The notes under the pieces were generated by a model. The model searched no databases. It was given only the letters and a program-made list of their open reading frames with translations, and was not told where the DNA came from. Made by a program: the position numbers and the translations under genes. Of a stretch of 64,000 nt of DNA, positions 42,231 through 52,745 are shown in pieces. Origin of the DNA: Haemophilus parainfluenzae (GTDB taxonomy: Bacteria > Pseudomonadota > Gammaproteobacteria > Enterobacterales > Pasteurellaceae); NCBI RefSeq assembly GCF_003252755.1, contig NZ_QEPT01000003.1, forward strand, positions 181,876 to 245,875. Direction: 5' to 3'. Numbering within the stretch: the stretch's first letter is position 1; each line of letters opens with the position of its first letter.

Positions 42231-42938
42231 TTACTTACGACCTTTGCCACGCGGAGCCTTTTTAGGCTTGTCGGCAGGTTGTTGTTCTGATTGCGCAACT
42301 GCAGCCATTCCACCCAAAATTTCACCTTTGAAGATCCATACTTTAACGCCGATTACGCCGTATGTAGTATGAGCTTCTGCAGTGTTATAATCGATGTCCG
42401 CACGAAGAGTATGTAGAGGTACACGACCTTCACGATACCATTCAGAACGTGCGATTTCTGCACCACCTAAACGACCGCTAACTTCAACTTTGATACCTTT
42501 AGCACCTAAACGCATTGCGCTTTGTACCGCACGTTTCATAGCACGACGGAACATTACACGACGTTCTAATTGAGAAGCGATGCTATCTGCAACTAATTTT
42601 GCATCTAATTCCGGTTTTTTCACTTCAGCAATGTTGATTTGAGCCGGAACGCCAGCGATTTGAGATACTGCGTTACGTAATTTTTCAACATCTTCACCTT
42701 TTTTACCGATAACGATACCAGGGCGAGCTGTGTGAATTGTTACACGAATACTTTTCGCTGGACGCTCAATAGTAATACGTGAAACCGAAGCGTTTGCTAA
42801 TTCTTTAGTTAAGAATTTGCGTACTTTGAAGTCACCGTCAAGATTGTCGGCGAAATCTTGTGTATTCGCGAACCAAGTAGAGTTCCAAGGTTTTACAATA
42901 CCTAGGCGAATACCATTTGGATTTACTTTTTGACCCAT
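42231..42938 (-). CDS. rpsC: 30S ribosomal protein S3
   Basis: Head protein with helicase role at the mRNA entry. 235 residues, KH type II domain with [34 protein letters not shown] start; basic Lys/Pro/Arg tail. S10 operon. Confidence 0.98.
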   Translation of the reverse strand: MGQKVNPNGIRLGIVKPWNSTWFANTQDFADNLDGDFKVRKFLTKELANASVSRITIERPAKSIRVTIHTARPGIVIGKKGEDVEKLRNAVSQIAGVPAQINIAEVKKPELDAKLVADSIASQLERRVMFRRAMKRAVQSAMRLGAKGIKVEVSGRLGGAEIARSEWYREGRVPLHTLRADIDYNTAEAHTTYGVIGVKVWIFKGEILGGMAAVAQSEQQPADKPKKAPRGKGRK

Positions 42939-42955
42939 TGCTATTCCTCTACTTA

Positions 42956-43288
<333 letters not shown>

Positions 43289-43299
43289 CTATTTACCTC

Positions 43300-43578
<279 letters not shown>

Positions 43579-43599
43579 TTATCCTCTTATTAATTTAAA

Positions 43600-44421
43600 T
43601 TATTTGCCACGACGACGTACGATATATTTATCAGTACGTTTGTTGTGACGAGTTTTCTTACCTTTAGTTTGAACGCCCCAAGGAGTTACTGGGTGTTTAC
43701 CAAAGTTACGACCTTCACCACCACCGTGTGGGTGATCTACTGGGTTCATTGCAGTACCACGAACTGTAGGGCGAATACCTCTCCAGCGGTTAGCACCAGC
43801 TTTACCCAATACGCGAAGCATATGTTCTGAGTTACCAACTTCACCGATTGTAGCAACACATTCAGCTAATACTTTACGCATTTCGCCTGAACGTAAACGT
43901 AAAGTTACGTAGTTGCCTTCACGAGCGATGATTTGTACATAAGCACCAGCAGAACGAGCGATTTGACCGCCTTTACCTGGTTTTAATTCAACGTTATGTA
44001 CTGTTGAACCAACTGGGATATTACGCATTGGTAATGAGTTACCCACTTTAATTGGTGAGTTAACGCCAGATTGGATTTGATCGCCAACTGACAAACCTTT
44101 AGGTGCTAAGATATAACGGCGTTCACCATCTTTATAAAGCACTAAAGCAATGTTAGCTGAACGGTTTGGATCATATTCTAAACGTTCAACAACCGCTGGG
44201 ATATCTAACTTGTTACGTTTGAAATCGATTAAACGGTAATGTTGTTTATGACCACCACCGATGTGGCGAGTGGTAATACGACCATAATTGTTACGACCAC
44301 CAGTTTTAGATTTAGTATCTAGAAGAGGCGCGTAAGGTTTACCCTTGTATAATTCAGGGTTCACGATTTTAACAACGTGACGACGACCAGCGGAGGTCGG
44401 CTTACATTTAACGATAGCCAT
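43600..44421 (-). CDS. rplB: 50S ribosomal protein L2
   Basis: Core protein at the peptidyl transferase centre. 273 residues; signature [13 protein letters not shown] contains the functional histidine (about residue 229). S10 operon. Confidence 0.99.
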   Translation of the reverse strand: MAIVKCKPTSAGRRHVVKIVNPELYKGKPYAPLLDTKSKTGGRNNYGRITTRHIGGGHKQHYRLIDFKRNKLDIPAVVERLEYDPNRSANIALVLYKDGERRYILAPKGLSVGDQIQSGVNSPIKVGNSLPMRNIPVGSTVHNVELKPGKGGQIARSAGAYVQIIAREGNYVTLRLRSGEMRKVLAECVATIGEVGNSEHMLRVLGKAGANRWRGIRPTVRGTAMNPVDHPHGGGEGRNFGKHPVTPWGVQTKGKKTRHNKRTDKYIVRRRGK

Positions 44422-44438
44422 TCTCTAATTTCCTCCGA

Positions 44439-44738
44439 TTACTCTGCACTGTCCACGAAGTCCAAGTTTTGGCCTTCGGCTAAAGTTACATAAGCTTTTT
44501 TCCAGTCGCTGCGACGACCCATTTTGTTACCACGGCGTTTAGTTTTACCTTTAACAACCACAGTACGAACTGAGTCAACTTTTACTTCAAATAATTGAGC
44601 AACAGCAGCAGCAATTTCAGCTTTGTTCGCATCTAAAGCAACTTTAAGTACAACAGTGTTAGATTTTTCAGCATTGTTAGTTGCTTTTTCAGAGATGTGC
44701 GGTGCACGTAGCACGCTTAGCAAACGTTCTTGACTCAT
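44439..44738 (-). CDS. rplW: 50S ribosomal protein L23
   Basis: Dock for trigger factor and SRP at the tunnel exit. 99 residues; [20 protein letters not shown] start, [20 protein letters not shown] loop. Its start overlaps the rplD stop by four bases (ATGA type), a coupling sign. Confidence 0.98.
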   Translation of the reverse strand: MSQERLLSVLRAPHISEKATNNAEKSNTVVLKVALDANKAEIAAAVAQLFEVKVDSVRTVVVKGKTKRRGNKMGRRSDWKKAYVTLAEGQNLDFVDSAE

Positions 44739-45337
44739 GCTAGGATCTCCTCAATTTGTTTCACAGCATCAACAGTAACAATCACTTTATCGAAAGCGAT
44801 TAAGCTAACTGGATCGATACCTTGAACATCACGTACATCAACTTTATATAAGTTACGTGCCGCTAAGAATAGATTTTCATCTAAACTTGCTGTGATAATT
44901 AACGCATCTTCAACTGCTAAATCTTTTAATTTTTGTACTAATACTTTAGTTTTTGGTGCATCTAATTCGAATTTTTCAACAACAACCAAACGGTCTTGAC
45001 GAACTAATTCAGAAAGAATGCTTTTGATAGCACCACGGTACATTTTCTTGTTCACTTTTTGGTTGTGATCTTGTGGTTTTGCCGCGAAGGTTGTACCACC
45101 AGAACGCCAGATTGGTGATTTGATATCACCAGAACGAGCACGACCTGTACCTTTTTGACGCCAAGGTTTTTTACCTGAACCAGACACTTCAGCACGAGTT
45201 TTTTGCGCACGAGTACCTTGACGAGCACCTGCTGCATAAGCAACAACAACTTGGTGAATCAAAGCTTCGTTAAACTCACGTCCGAAGGTAGTTTCAGAAA
45301 CAGTTAGTGCGTTTGCACCTACAACTTGTAATTCCAT
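44735..45337 (-). CDS. rplD: 50S ribosomal protein L4
   Basis: Structural protein and repressor of its own S10 operon, acting by attenuation and translation block at the leader. 200 residues; the tunnel loop [20 protein letters not shown] is intact. S10 operon, between rplC and rplW. Confidence 0.99.
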   Translation of the reverse strand: MELQVVGANALTVSETTFGREFNEALIHQVVVAYAAGARQGTRAQKTRAEVSGSGKKPWRQKGTGRARSGDIKSPIWRSGGTTFAAKPQDHNQKVNKKMYRGAIKSILSELVRQDRLVVVEKFELDAPKTKVLVQKLKDLAVEDALIITASLDENLFLAARNLYKVDVRDVQGIDPVSLIAFDKVIVTVDAVKQIEEILA

Positions 45338-45352
45338 CTCTATCTCCTAGAC

Positions 45353-45979
45353 TTATGCTTTAACTGCCGGCTTAACGATAACATCGCCATTGATAGCACC
45401 AGGTACAGAACCTTTTACTAATAGCAATTTACGCTCAGCATCTACACGAACAACTTCAAGTGATTGAACGGTTACACGCTCAGCACCTAAATGTCCTGCC
45501 ATTTTTTTACCTTTAAACACACGACCTGGAGTTTGGTTTTGACCAATAGAACCAAGTACACGATGTGATAAAGAGTTACCGTGTGTAGCATCTTGAGTAC
45601 GGAAGTTCCAACGTTTAACACCACCTTGGAAACCTTTACCTTTAGAAGTACCAGTAACATCTACTTTTTTAACATCTGCAAAGATGTCAACATTGATTTC
45701 TTGACCTAAAGTGAATTCTTCACCTTCAGTACGAAATTCCCATAAACCGCGACCAGCTTCAACACCTGCTTTCACGAAATGGCCTGCTTCAGGTTTAGTT
45801 ACACGATTCGCTTTTTTAGAACCAGTAGTAACTTGAACTGCAGTATAGCCATCGTTTTCAAGAGTTTTAACTTGAGTTACGCGGTTGGCTTCGATTTCGA
45901 TAACGGTAACTGGTACAGAAACACCGTCTTCATTGAAGATACGGGTCATACCAACTTTACGACCGACTAAACCAATCAT
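45353..45979 (-). CDS. rplC: 50S ribosomal protein L3
   Basis: Assembly initiator near the peptidyl transferase centre. 208 residues; [20 protein letters not shown] start; the loop with [20 protein letters not shown] contains the glutamine that PrmB methylates in E. coli. S10 operon. Confidence 0.99.
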   Translation of the reverse strand: MIGLVGRKVGMTRIFNEDGVSVPVTVIEIEANRVTQVKTLENDGYTAVQVTTGSKKANRVTKPEAGHFVKAGVEAGRGLWEFRTEGEEFTLGQEINVDIFADVKKVDVTGTSKGKGFQGGVKRWNFRTQDATHGNSLSHRVLGSIGQNQTPGRVFKGKKMAGHLGAERVTVQSLEVVRVDAERKLLLVKGSVPGAINGDVIVKPAVKA

Positions 45980-45995
45980 TGTAATAACCTCTTAA

Positions 45996-46500
<505 letters not shown>

Positions 46501-46501
46501 G

Positions 46502-46530
46502 ATATTACACAAAAACACCTAATTATGCAA
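46502..46530 (-). promoter_or_regulatory. S10 operon promoter
   Basis: On the minus strand TTGCAT, exactly 17 bases, then TAATAT, with TGTG just before the -10 box. The start would fall near 46495, giving a leader of about 188 bases before rpsJ. Confidence 0.75.
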
Positions 46531-46560
46531 GCTTTTTGTTCAATTAATTTCCACAAATAA

Positions 46561-46615
46561 AAAAGTGCGGTCATTTTCTCGAGTATTTTTCACCTGAAAA
46601 AATGACCGCACTTTT
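46561..46615 (-). terminator. long inverted uptake-sequence terminator after ftsX
   Basis: A perfect 17-bp stem: AAAAGTGCGGTCATTTT at 46561-46577 with its complement at 46599-46615, enclosing 21 bases. It is 12 bases past the ftsX stop on the minus strand. Both arms carry the full extended uptake signal with the downstream T-rich part. Confidence 0.88.
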
Positions 46616-46627
46616 ATAAAATGAAAT

Positions 46628-47560
46628 CTACAGCTTATTATCTAACATTGCAATATGTCTTGTTGCGGCAATCCAAGCGCCAACATAGCCCATAATCAAG
46701 CAGCTTACTAATAAGAAGATCAGCTCGCCTACGCCTAACCCATTGAGCTCAAAGGTGACCGCAAAGATATCCGTCACATATTTCACTGCAGAAGTAAAGT
46801 AACCCACAATAAGACTACTAAATACAGCTGCGACAAATCCACCTAGCACTGCATAAATCATACCAGTGTAAAGATAAGGACGAAGAATAAATTGATCCGT
46901 TGCACCTAATAGCTTCATCACATCAATACTTGCACGACTGCTATAAACATCGGAACGAATGCTATTTCCGATAACAAGGAATACCGCTATTGTCATTAAC
47001 ACCGTGCAGAAAATTGCCACGTGTGCGAAAAGCCACGAAAGTGCGGTCAATTTTTCCATCCAATCATTATCTAGTCGAACTTCTTGCACGCCTTTAATTT
47101 TATTTAAATTTGCGCGTAACTCAGCTCGTTTTTCTGATTCATTAAACGCTTTAGACGGTTTCACCATCACCACTGCCGGCAATGGGTTGTCATCTAAAAT
47201 TTCTAACTCTTCACCAAAACCAGACCAACTTTTAAATTCTTTCAAACTGTCTTGGCGAGAAACATAATTTAACGATTCAACACCTTCTTGCTGACGGATT
47301 TTTTCTACCACTAAGTTAGCATCTTCTTCACTTAAATTTTTATGTAAATAGATTGTGAGTTCGCTTTCCGGATAAAATTGAGTTGTCGCTAAGTGTAAAT
47401 TTTTCCATAACAAATAGCTCACCGTTGGAATCGTGAGAGATACGGCAATCACAAGAATTGTTAGTAATGTACCAAATTTACGTTTTACTAAATCGTTCAA
47501 AACAGAACGCAAAGTATAAGCAGTTTGCACGCCAAAAGAAGCATCAATACGTCTTGTCAT
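46628..47560 (-). CDS. ftsX: cell division protein FtsX
   Basis: Inner-membrane part of the FtsEX complex, which senses ATP state and activates wall hydrolases (through EnvC in E. coli). 310 residues; N-terminal cytoplasmic part, TM1 at about 33-55 (FGTLLTILVIAVSLTIPTVS), a periplasmic loop (about 60-170), then three TM segments. Third gene of ftsY-ftsE-ftsX. Partner of NlpD-type activators in septum splitting; NlpD is encoded elsewhere in this window. Confidence 0.96.
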   Translation of the reverse strand: MTRRIDASFGVQTAYTLRSVLNDLVKRKFGTLLTILVIAVSLTIPTVSYLLWKNLHLATTQFYPESELTIYLHKNLSEEDANLVVEKIRQQEGVESLNYVSRQDSLKEFKSWSGFGEELEILDDNPLPAVVMVKPSKAFNESEKRAELRANLNKIKGVQEVRLDNDWMEKLTALSWLFAHVAIFCTVLMTIAVFLVIGNSIRSDVYSSRASIDVMKLLGATDQFILRPYLYTGMIYAVLGGFVAAVFSSLIVGYFTSAVKYVTDIFAVTFELNGLGVGELIFLLVSCLIMGYVGAWIAATRHIAMLDNKL

Positions 47561-47569
47561 TTTTTATCC

Positions 47570-48226
47570 TTAATAGCGTAAGTAGCCTTGTTCAAGCACA
47601 AGACATGGTTTTGGTTTTTGTTGAATTAAATTGATATCGTGTGTCGCAATTAACACCGTCATGCCTAAACGATTAAACTCTTCAAACAGATTGAAAATCC
47701 CTAAGGAAAGTTCATCATCAAGGTTACCTGTAGGCTCATCCGCTAATAAAAGTTGCGGTTTATGTACGATTGCACGCGCGATATCGACACGTTGTTGCTC
47801 CCCACCTGAAATTTGTGGTGGCATATAATTCGCTTTACTACGTAAGCCCACACGATCTAATGCAACCAATGCGCGTGTATGTGCTTCTTTCGGGTTCATG
47901 CCAGCAATAATCAATGGCAACGCCACATTTTCTGCCACGCTACGATCCGTTAATAAACGGTAATCTTGGTGAACCATACCGATTTGACGACGTAAAAATG
48001 GGATTTCATATTTCGACAAACGCGTAATATCATGACCATTAAACCAAATATTACCGGCATTCGCCTTTTCCATTCCCATGATTAATTTAAGCAAGGTACT
48101 TTTACCCGCGCCAGAATGCCCAACAAGATAAGTCATACTTCCAACAGGAAGATGAAAATTCAAACCCTGCAAGGCCGGCTGAGTCGCACCGTGATAAGCT
48201 TTAGAGACATTTGAAAATCGAATCAC
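47570..48226 (-). CDS. ftsE: cell division ATP-binding protein FtsE
   Basis: ABC-type ATPase of the FtsEX complex. 218 residues; Walker A GHSGAGKSTLLK (about 36), signature ISGGEQQRVDIARA (about 139), Walker B LLLADEPTGNLD, and the H-loop ATHD. Lies 9 bases upstream of ftsX and 14 after ftsY. Confidence 0.97.
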   Translation of the reverse strand: MIRFSNVSKAYHGATQPALQGLNFHLPVGSMTYLVGHSGAGKSTLLKLIMGMEKANAGNIWFNGHDITRLSKYEIPFLRRQIGMVHQDYRLLTDRSVAENVALPLIIAGMNPKEAHTRALVALDRVGLRSKANYMPPQISGGEQQRVDIARAIVHKPQLLLADEPTGNLDDELSLGIFNLFEEFNRLGMTVLIATHDINLIQQKPKPCLVLEQGYLRY

Positions 48227-48240
48227 TTTATTATTCCTTT

Positions 48241-49698
48241 TTATTCTTCATTTTCGTGAACAAATAATGCTTCAATAAATTCTTCTGCATTAAATTCGCG
48301 TAAATCTTCAATTTTTTCACCCACACCAATATAACGAATTGGTAAATTAAACTGATCTGCAATGGCGAAAATTACCCCACCTTTTGCTGTTCCGTCTAAT
48401 TTGGTTAATGTAATACCTGTTAACCCAACCGCCTCATTAAAGAGTTTGGCTTGGCTAATTGCATTTTGTCCTGTACCCGCATCTAAGGTAAGCATAATTT
48501 CGTGCGGTGCAGTTTCATCATATTTTCTCATGACGCGAACAATTTTCTTCAATTCATCCATGAGATTATTTTTATTTTGTAAACGTCCTGCCGTATCCGC
48601 AATTAAAATATCAATGTTACGTGCTGCGGCAGATTGCATCGCATCAAAAATCACCGACGCAGAATCTGAACCCGTACTTTGTGCCACCACTGGAATATTG
48701 TTACGCTCACCCCATACTTGAAGTTGTTCTACTGCTGCGGCACGGAAAGTATCCCCTGCGGCTAACATGACTGATTTACCTTCATTTTGGAATTTACGAG
48801 CTAACTTACCAATTGTGGTTGTTTTACCTACACCATTCACGCCAACCATTAAAATAACATACGGTTTTTTAGTCGTATCAATAACTAGCGGCTGCGCGAC
48901 AGGTTTTAAGATCTCCGCCATTTCAACTTTAAGTTGTTGGTAAAGCAATTCTGCATCTTGTAATTGTTTGCGACTTGCGTGCTCGGTTAAATTCTTAATG
49001 ATTTTATTCGTTGTTGGCACGCCAATATCGGCAATCAAAAGCTGCTCTTCCAACTCATCAAACAAATCATCATCAATTTTTTTGCCTAAAAAGAAAGAGC
49101 GGAAACCCGCACCAATATTTTGTTTGGTTTTGAGTAAGCCTTTGACTAAACGACTGAAAAAGCCACCTTCACTTGGTTTTTCTTGCGTTTCGGTATTGAT
49201 CTCTGAACGTAATTCGTCTTTAACATCTTCAACAATTTCAGGCTCAATCTCCGCTTCAACCACAGGAAGATCTTCAACGACATTATCTGGTTCAATAATG
49301 CTTTCTGCTGGCTCTTCTGTAGGAAGTGCGGTAGCAATTTCTTCTGTTTTTACCGTTTCTTCATCAATTGTTTCAATCACCGGTGTATCTAAAACAGGTT
49401 CAACATTGACCGCACTTTCAGGTGAAATCACTTGTTCTACGATAGGTTCAAGATGCTCAACAACGACCTCTTCTGCTTTCTCTTCTTGCAGTTGTTCAGC
49501 TAATTCCTGTAATTCTTCCTGTTCAACTTGCTCTAATTGAACGTTCTCTTCAGCATGACAAATTTCTTCCTCAGGTGAAACATCGGCAGGTTCTACAGAT
49601 GGCTCTTCAATAATTGGCTCAACTTTTTGTTCTTCTTGCTTTTTATTGCGACCAAAAAGGGAGGCCCAAAATCCACCTTTTTTCTTTTCTTCTGACAT
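48241..49698 (-). CDS. ftsY: signal recognition particle receptor FtsY
   Basis: GTPase that docks SRP-ribosome complexes at the membrane. 485 residues. Long acidic A domain (about 1-190, many Glu/Val repeats), then the four-helix N domain, then the G domain. The G domain holds GVNGVGKTTTIGKLA, DTFRAAAVEQL, ADTAGRLQNK and TKLDGTAKGG. The frame is open seven codons further up, but MSEEKKKGGFWASLFGRNKK is the family start, so I use the ATG at 49698. First gene of the operon, divergent from rsmD, as in E. coli. rpoH, which follows ftsX in E. coli, is not here. Confidence 0.96.
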   Translation of the reverse strand: MSEEKKKGGFWASLFGRNKKQEEQKVEPIIEEPSVEPADVSPEEEICHAEENVQLEQVEQEELQELAEQLQEEKAEEVVVEHLEPIVEQVISPESAVNVEPVLDTPVIETIDEETVKTEEIATALPTEEPAESIIEPDNVVEDLPVVEAEIEPEIVEDVKDELRSEINTETQEKPSEGGFFSRLVKGLLKTKQNIGAGFRSFFLGKKIDDDLFDELEEQLLIADIGVPTTNKIIKNLTEHASRKQLQDAELLYQQLKVEMAEILKPVAQPLVIDTTKKPYVILMVGVNGVGKTTTIGKLARKFQNEGKSVMLAAGDTFRAAAVEQLQVWGERNNIPVVAQSTGSDSASVIFDAMQSAAARNIDILIADTAGRLQNKNNLMDELKKIVRVMRKYDETAPHEIMLTLDAGTGQNAISQAKLFNEAVGLTGITLTKLDGTAKGGVIFAIADQFNLPIRYIGVGEKIEDLREFNAEEFIEALFVHENEE

Positions 49699-49796
49699 AA
49701 ATTCTTCTCTTAAACACAAATCTGTAAAAAATACTGCCTATTCTAGCAAAAAATCGTCTAAACTAAGCACAATTTTCACTAAAAATCTGTTTCTTT

Positions 49797-50381
49797 ATGA
49801 AAAAAATGCAAGTTCAAAATGCCAAAGGCGAAGTTCGAATCATCGCAGGTCTTTGGCGAGGGCGAAAATTACCGGTTTTAAATGCGGAAGGGTTGCGCCC
49901 TACAGGTGATCGCGTGAAAGAAACCTTATTCAACTGGTTGATGCCTTATATTGTGGATAGCCATTGTCTTGATTGCTTTGCGGGTAGTGGCTCACTTGGC
50001 TTTGAGGCTCTTTCTCGACAAGCGAAACAGGTAACGTTTTTAGAGTTGGATAAAACCGTAGCGAATCAATTAAAGAAAAATTTACAAACGCTAAAAACGA
50101 CGACTGAACAAGCTCAAGTAATCAATCAAAATAGCTTAGAATTTTTAAAACAAGCGCAAAATCAACCGCACTTTGATGTGGTATTTTTGGATCCACCTTT
50201 TCATTTTGGCTTAGCAGAACAAGCAATTGCACTATTAGAGGAAAAGAATTGGCTCTTACCTCATGCATTGATTTATGTGGAAACAGAAAAAGACAAACCG
50301 CTTAGCGCGCCTGATAATTGGCAATTACTAAAAGAAAAAACCACAGGTATGGTGAGTTACCGCCTGTATCAAAAAGATTAG
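49797..50381 (+). CDS. rsmD: 16S rRNA guanine(966)-N2-methyltransferase
   Basis: Methylates G966 of 16S rRNA. 194 residues; GLWRGRKLPVLNAEGLRPTG start region, SAM motif DCFAGSGSLGFEALSR (about 59) and the catalytic DPPF (about 131). Divergent from ftsY with a 98-base spacer. Followed 9 bases later by trmL. Confidence 0.95.
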   Translation: MKKMQVQNAKGEVRIIAGLWRGRKLPVLNAEGLRPTGDRVKETLFNWLMPYIVDSHCLDCFAGSGSLGFEALSRQAKQVTFLELDKTVANQLKKNLQTLKTTTEQAQVINQNSLEFLKQAQNQPHFDVVFLDPPFHFGLAEQAIALLEEKNWLLPHALIYVETEKDKPLSAPDNWQLLKEKTTGMVSYRLYQKD

Positions 50382-50867
<486 letters not shown>

Positions 50868-50880
50868 AAACCAATAAAAT

Positions 50881-50920
50881 AGCTGCTTATTTTATACACA
50901 AAAATAAGCAGCTTTCTTTT
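50881..50920 (+). terminator. terminator after trmL
   Basis: AGCTGCTTATTTT (50881-50893) pairs perfectly with AAAATAAGCAGCT (50901-50913), followed by TTCTTTTTG. It closes the rsmD-trmL unit, so the CRP-linked region behind it must have its own promoter. Confidence 0.9.
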
Positions 50921-50931
50921 TGCATTTAATT

Positions 50932-50994
50932 TGTGATCTCGATCACATATTTATAATTTTAAGATTCCCTTTTTACCAAAACAGCAGTATAAAT
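50932..50994 (+). promoter_or_regulatory. perfect CRP site with class I promoter, no annotated gene downstream
   Basis: TGTGA-TCTCGA-TCACA at 50932-50947 matches CRP consensus exactly and is also a palindrome in its spacer. A TATAAA -10 box at 50989-50994 puts the start near 51001, so the site is centred at -61.5, the classical class I position. The -35 region is weak, as is usual for CRP-dependent promoters. Confidence 0.75.
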
Positions 50995-51251
50995 AAATTA
51001 CATTTAGAGAGGGATCTCGATGTACCCACTTGATCTATCAAGCTCTAGTCTTTCTTGACTCTTCAAGCAAACCTTCCCCGTTGTCCTAAATAAAGAATTG
51101 GCAGTCGAATGATTTGCCCTCCATTTGTATCCCTAAAATTTAACAACTATTGCAGCAAAATTAGTTTCATCTCACATCAATAAGGAGGTTGGGTGAATGA
51201 AGTTAATTTTGAATTGGTCGAAACAGCAGTGGCTAGGCATGGATGCTTACC
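50995..51251 (+). other. leader-like spacer with no large gene
   Basis: About 250 bases between the CRP promoter and the glpR terminator. It contains a 12-codon ORF (51020-51058, MYPLDLSSSSLS) with GAGGGA upstream. There are two look-alike 5-bp palindromes, CTTGATCTATCAAG (51029-51042) and CTTGACTCTTCAAG (51054-51067). It also contains a perfect TAAGGAGGT Shine-Dalgarno at 51181-51189. No match to a known gene was recognised. Confidence 0.5.
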
Positions 51252-51334
51252 AAAAAAGTGCGGTCAATTTTGGCCGCACTTCCTATTTCTATCATTTGCA
51301 AATCACTAACCTTGTATTGCTATTTTCTAAATAA
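51197..51334 (+). CDS. small ORF with perfect Shine-Dalgarno; possible leader peptide or gene remnant
   Basis: 45 codons starting at an ATG that lies seven bases after TAAGGAGGT, the strongest ribosome-binding site in the window. The first part reads MKLILNWSKQQWLGMDAY; the rest passes through the uptake-sequence hairpin of the glpR terminator and then runs antisense to the end of glpR. That second half is therefore unlikely to be selected as protein. Trp12 and Asp16 fall at the positions needed for tryptophan sensing in TnaC, but Pro24 is missing (Asn). It may be a leader peptide whose structural genes were lost, or the 5' remnant of a deleted gene. Neither is proven. Confidence 0.4.
   Translation: MKLILNWSKQQWLGMDAYQKSAVNFGRTSYFYHLQITNLVLLFSK
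51252..51281 (-). terminator. uptake-sequence terminator after glpR
   Basis: AAGTGCGG pairs with CCGCACTT, extended by one G-T and one G-C pair, loop AATTTT, with six T residues following on the minus strand. It ends the glpG-glpR unit and has no T run on plus, so it would be a poor stop for the CRP-driven transcript coming the other way. Confidence 0.8.
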
Positions 51335-52047
51335 TCCGCAATTTGTTTTGGCACATCATCGGTGAAAAGATAATCTACATCTTTAAGCTCCCCTAATCGC
51401 ACAATCGCTTGTCGAGAGAATTTCGAATGGTCGGTCGCTAATAAGGTTTGGCGAGAGCTTTCTATAATGGCTCGTTTCACTTGGACTTCATGGTAATCAT
51501 AGTCCAACAATGAACCATCAAGGTCTATTGCACTAATGCCCAGAATTCCAAAATCTAAACGGAATTGCGAAATAAAATTAACCGTTGCCTCACCAATGAT
51601 TCCGCCATCCTTACGTAATGAGCCCCCCGCCATCGTAATATCAAAGGTTTCATTTTGTCGTAATAAATGAGCGGCATTGATATTATTTGTCACAATACGT
51701 AAACGTTCATGACTTAACAAGGCACTTGCCACCGCTTCAGGCGTGGTTCCAATATCAATAAATAAAGAGGCACCATTTGGAATACGTTTTACTACCTCTC
51801 GAGCAATAGCACTTTTTTGGGAAGGGAAAAATTGTTTACGTTCAATATAATCAGAATTTTCTGCAGTTGAAGAGGGAGCCGCACCACCATGATGACGACG
51901 AATTAAATCTTGTTCCGCCAGAATATTCAGATCGCGTCGAATGGTCTGTGGACTAACTTCCAGTTCGATAACCAGCTCTTCTGTACTGGCATACCCTTTT
52001 AGCTTCACAATCTCAATTATTTTCTGATGGCGTAATGATTGCTTCAT
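51292..52047 (-). CDS. glpR: glycerol-3-phosphate regulon repressor GlpR (DeoR family)
   Basis: Represses glycerol 3-phosphate uptake and metabolism genes and is released by glycerol 3-phosphate. 251 residues. DeoR helix-turn-helix at about 18-55 (YASTEELVIELEVSPQTIRRDLN), then the sugar-phosphate sensor domain with LFIDIGTTPEAVA and GISAIDLDGSLLDYD. Follows glpG on the minus strand, 21 bases apart, as in E. coli glpEGR, though no glpE is present. Confidence 0.93.
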   Translation of the reverse strand: MKQSLRHQKIIEIVKLKGYASTEELVIELEVSPQTIRRDLNILAEQDLIRRHHGGAAPSSTAENSDYIERKQFFPSQKSAIAREVVKRIPNGASLFIDIGTTPEAVASALLSHERLRIVTNNINAAHLLRQNETFDITMAGGSLRKDGGIIGEATVNFISQFRLDFGILGISAIDLDGSLLDYDYHEVQVKRAIIESSRQTLLATDHSKFSRQAIVRLGELKDVDYLFTDDVPKQIADYLENSNTRLVICK

Positions 52048-52068
52048 ATAAATGCCTATAAATTTGAA

Positions 52069-52695
52069 TTAGCTAAACGATTTAGCCTTAATTTTACTCT
52101 GCAGAAATCCCCAAACCAATCCTAAGATAAAGCCTGAAATGTGGGCAGCGTTGCCTATATTAATACCAAACAACGGACTAATAAAGCCAAATACAAGCCC
52201 TACCAGTAACATCGTAAAAAAGCCTTCTGGTAAGTCAAAACTATGCGGGTGCAATTTGTCTACCACCAACACATAACCTAACACGGCATAAACCACACCT
52301 GATAGCCCGAAAAAGGCGGGACCGGTAAAATAATTCTGTACAGCGCCACTCACTGCGGCAGACACTAAGACTAATAATAAAAAATGGAAAGAACCAAATC
52401 GGCGTTCAATCGCGCCACCAAATAACCAAAACCAAGAAAGGTTAAATAAAATATGCGGTACCGATAAATGAACAATAGCATGAGTGAAATAACGCCATAC
52501 TTCCTGATCTTCCCAAGAATAAGCCGGATAATGGAATAAATCCATAATTGGCTCTTCAAATCCGATATTCTGCAAGAGATAAATCAACGCACAAAGTGCG
52601 GTCAAAATAAACGTGATTTTTTTCTTTCTTAATAAACGTTTCACCAATTTTCTCTCTTGAATCCCATCAGTTTCGCTACCAAATAAAGGCTGCAT
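52069..52695 (-). CDS. glpG: rhomboid intramembrane serine protease GlpG
   Basis: Cuts transmembrane helices inside the inner membrane. 208 residues, six TM segments. Catalytic Ser in GPAFFGLSGVVYA (about 135) and His in GNAAHISGFILG (about 188); conserved HILFNLSWFW in TM2. The protein starts about 17 residues earlier than the H. influenzae form I recall, with a charged N-terminus (ERKLVKRLLRKKK). AAGGA before the ATG at 52695 supports the long form. Contains one uptake sequence. Confidence 0.94.
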   Translation of the reverse strand: MQPLFGSETDGIQERKLVKRLLRKKKITFILTALCALIYLLQNIGFEEPIMDLFHYPAYSWEDQEVWRYFTHAIVHLSVPHILFNLSWFWLFGGAIERRFGSFHFLLLVLVSAAVSGAVQNYFTGPAFFGLSGVVYAVLGYVLVVDKLHPHSFDLPEGFFTMLLVGLVFGFISPLFGINIGNAAHISGFILGLVWGFLQSKIKAKSFS

Positions 52696-52745
52696 TTGCT
52701 ATATTCCTTTTTCATTTAATTTTTGTTCATCATATAAGGTTCATT

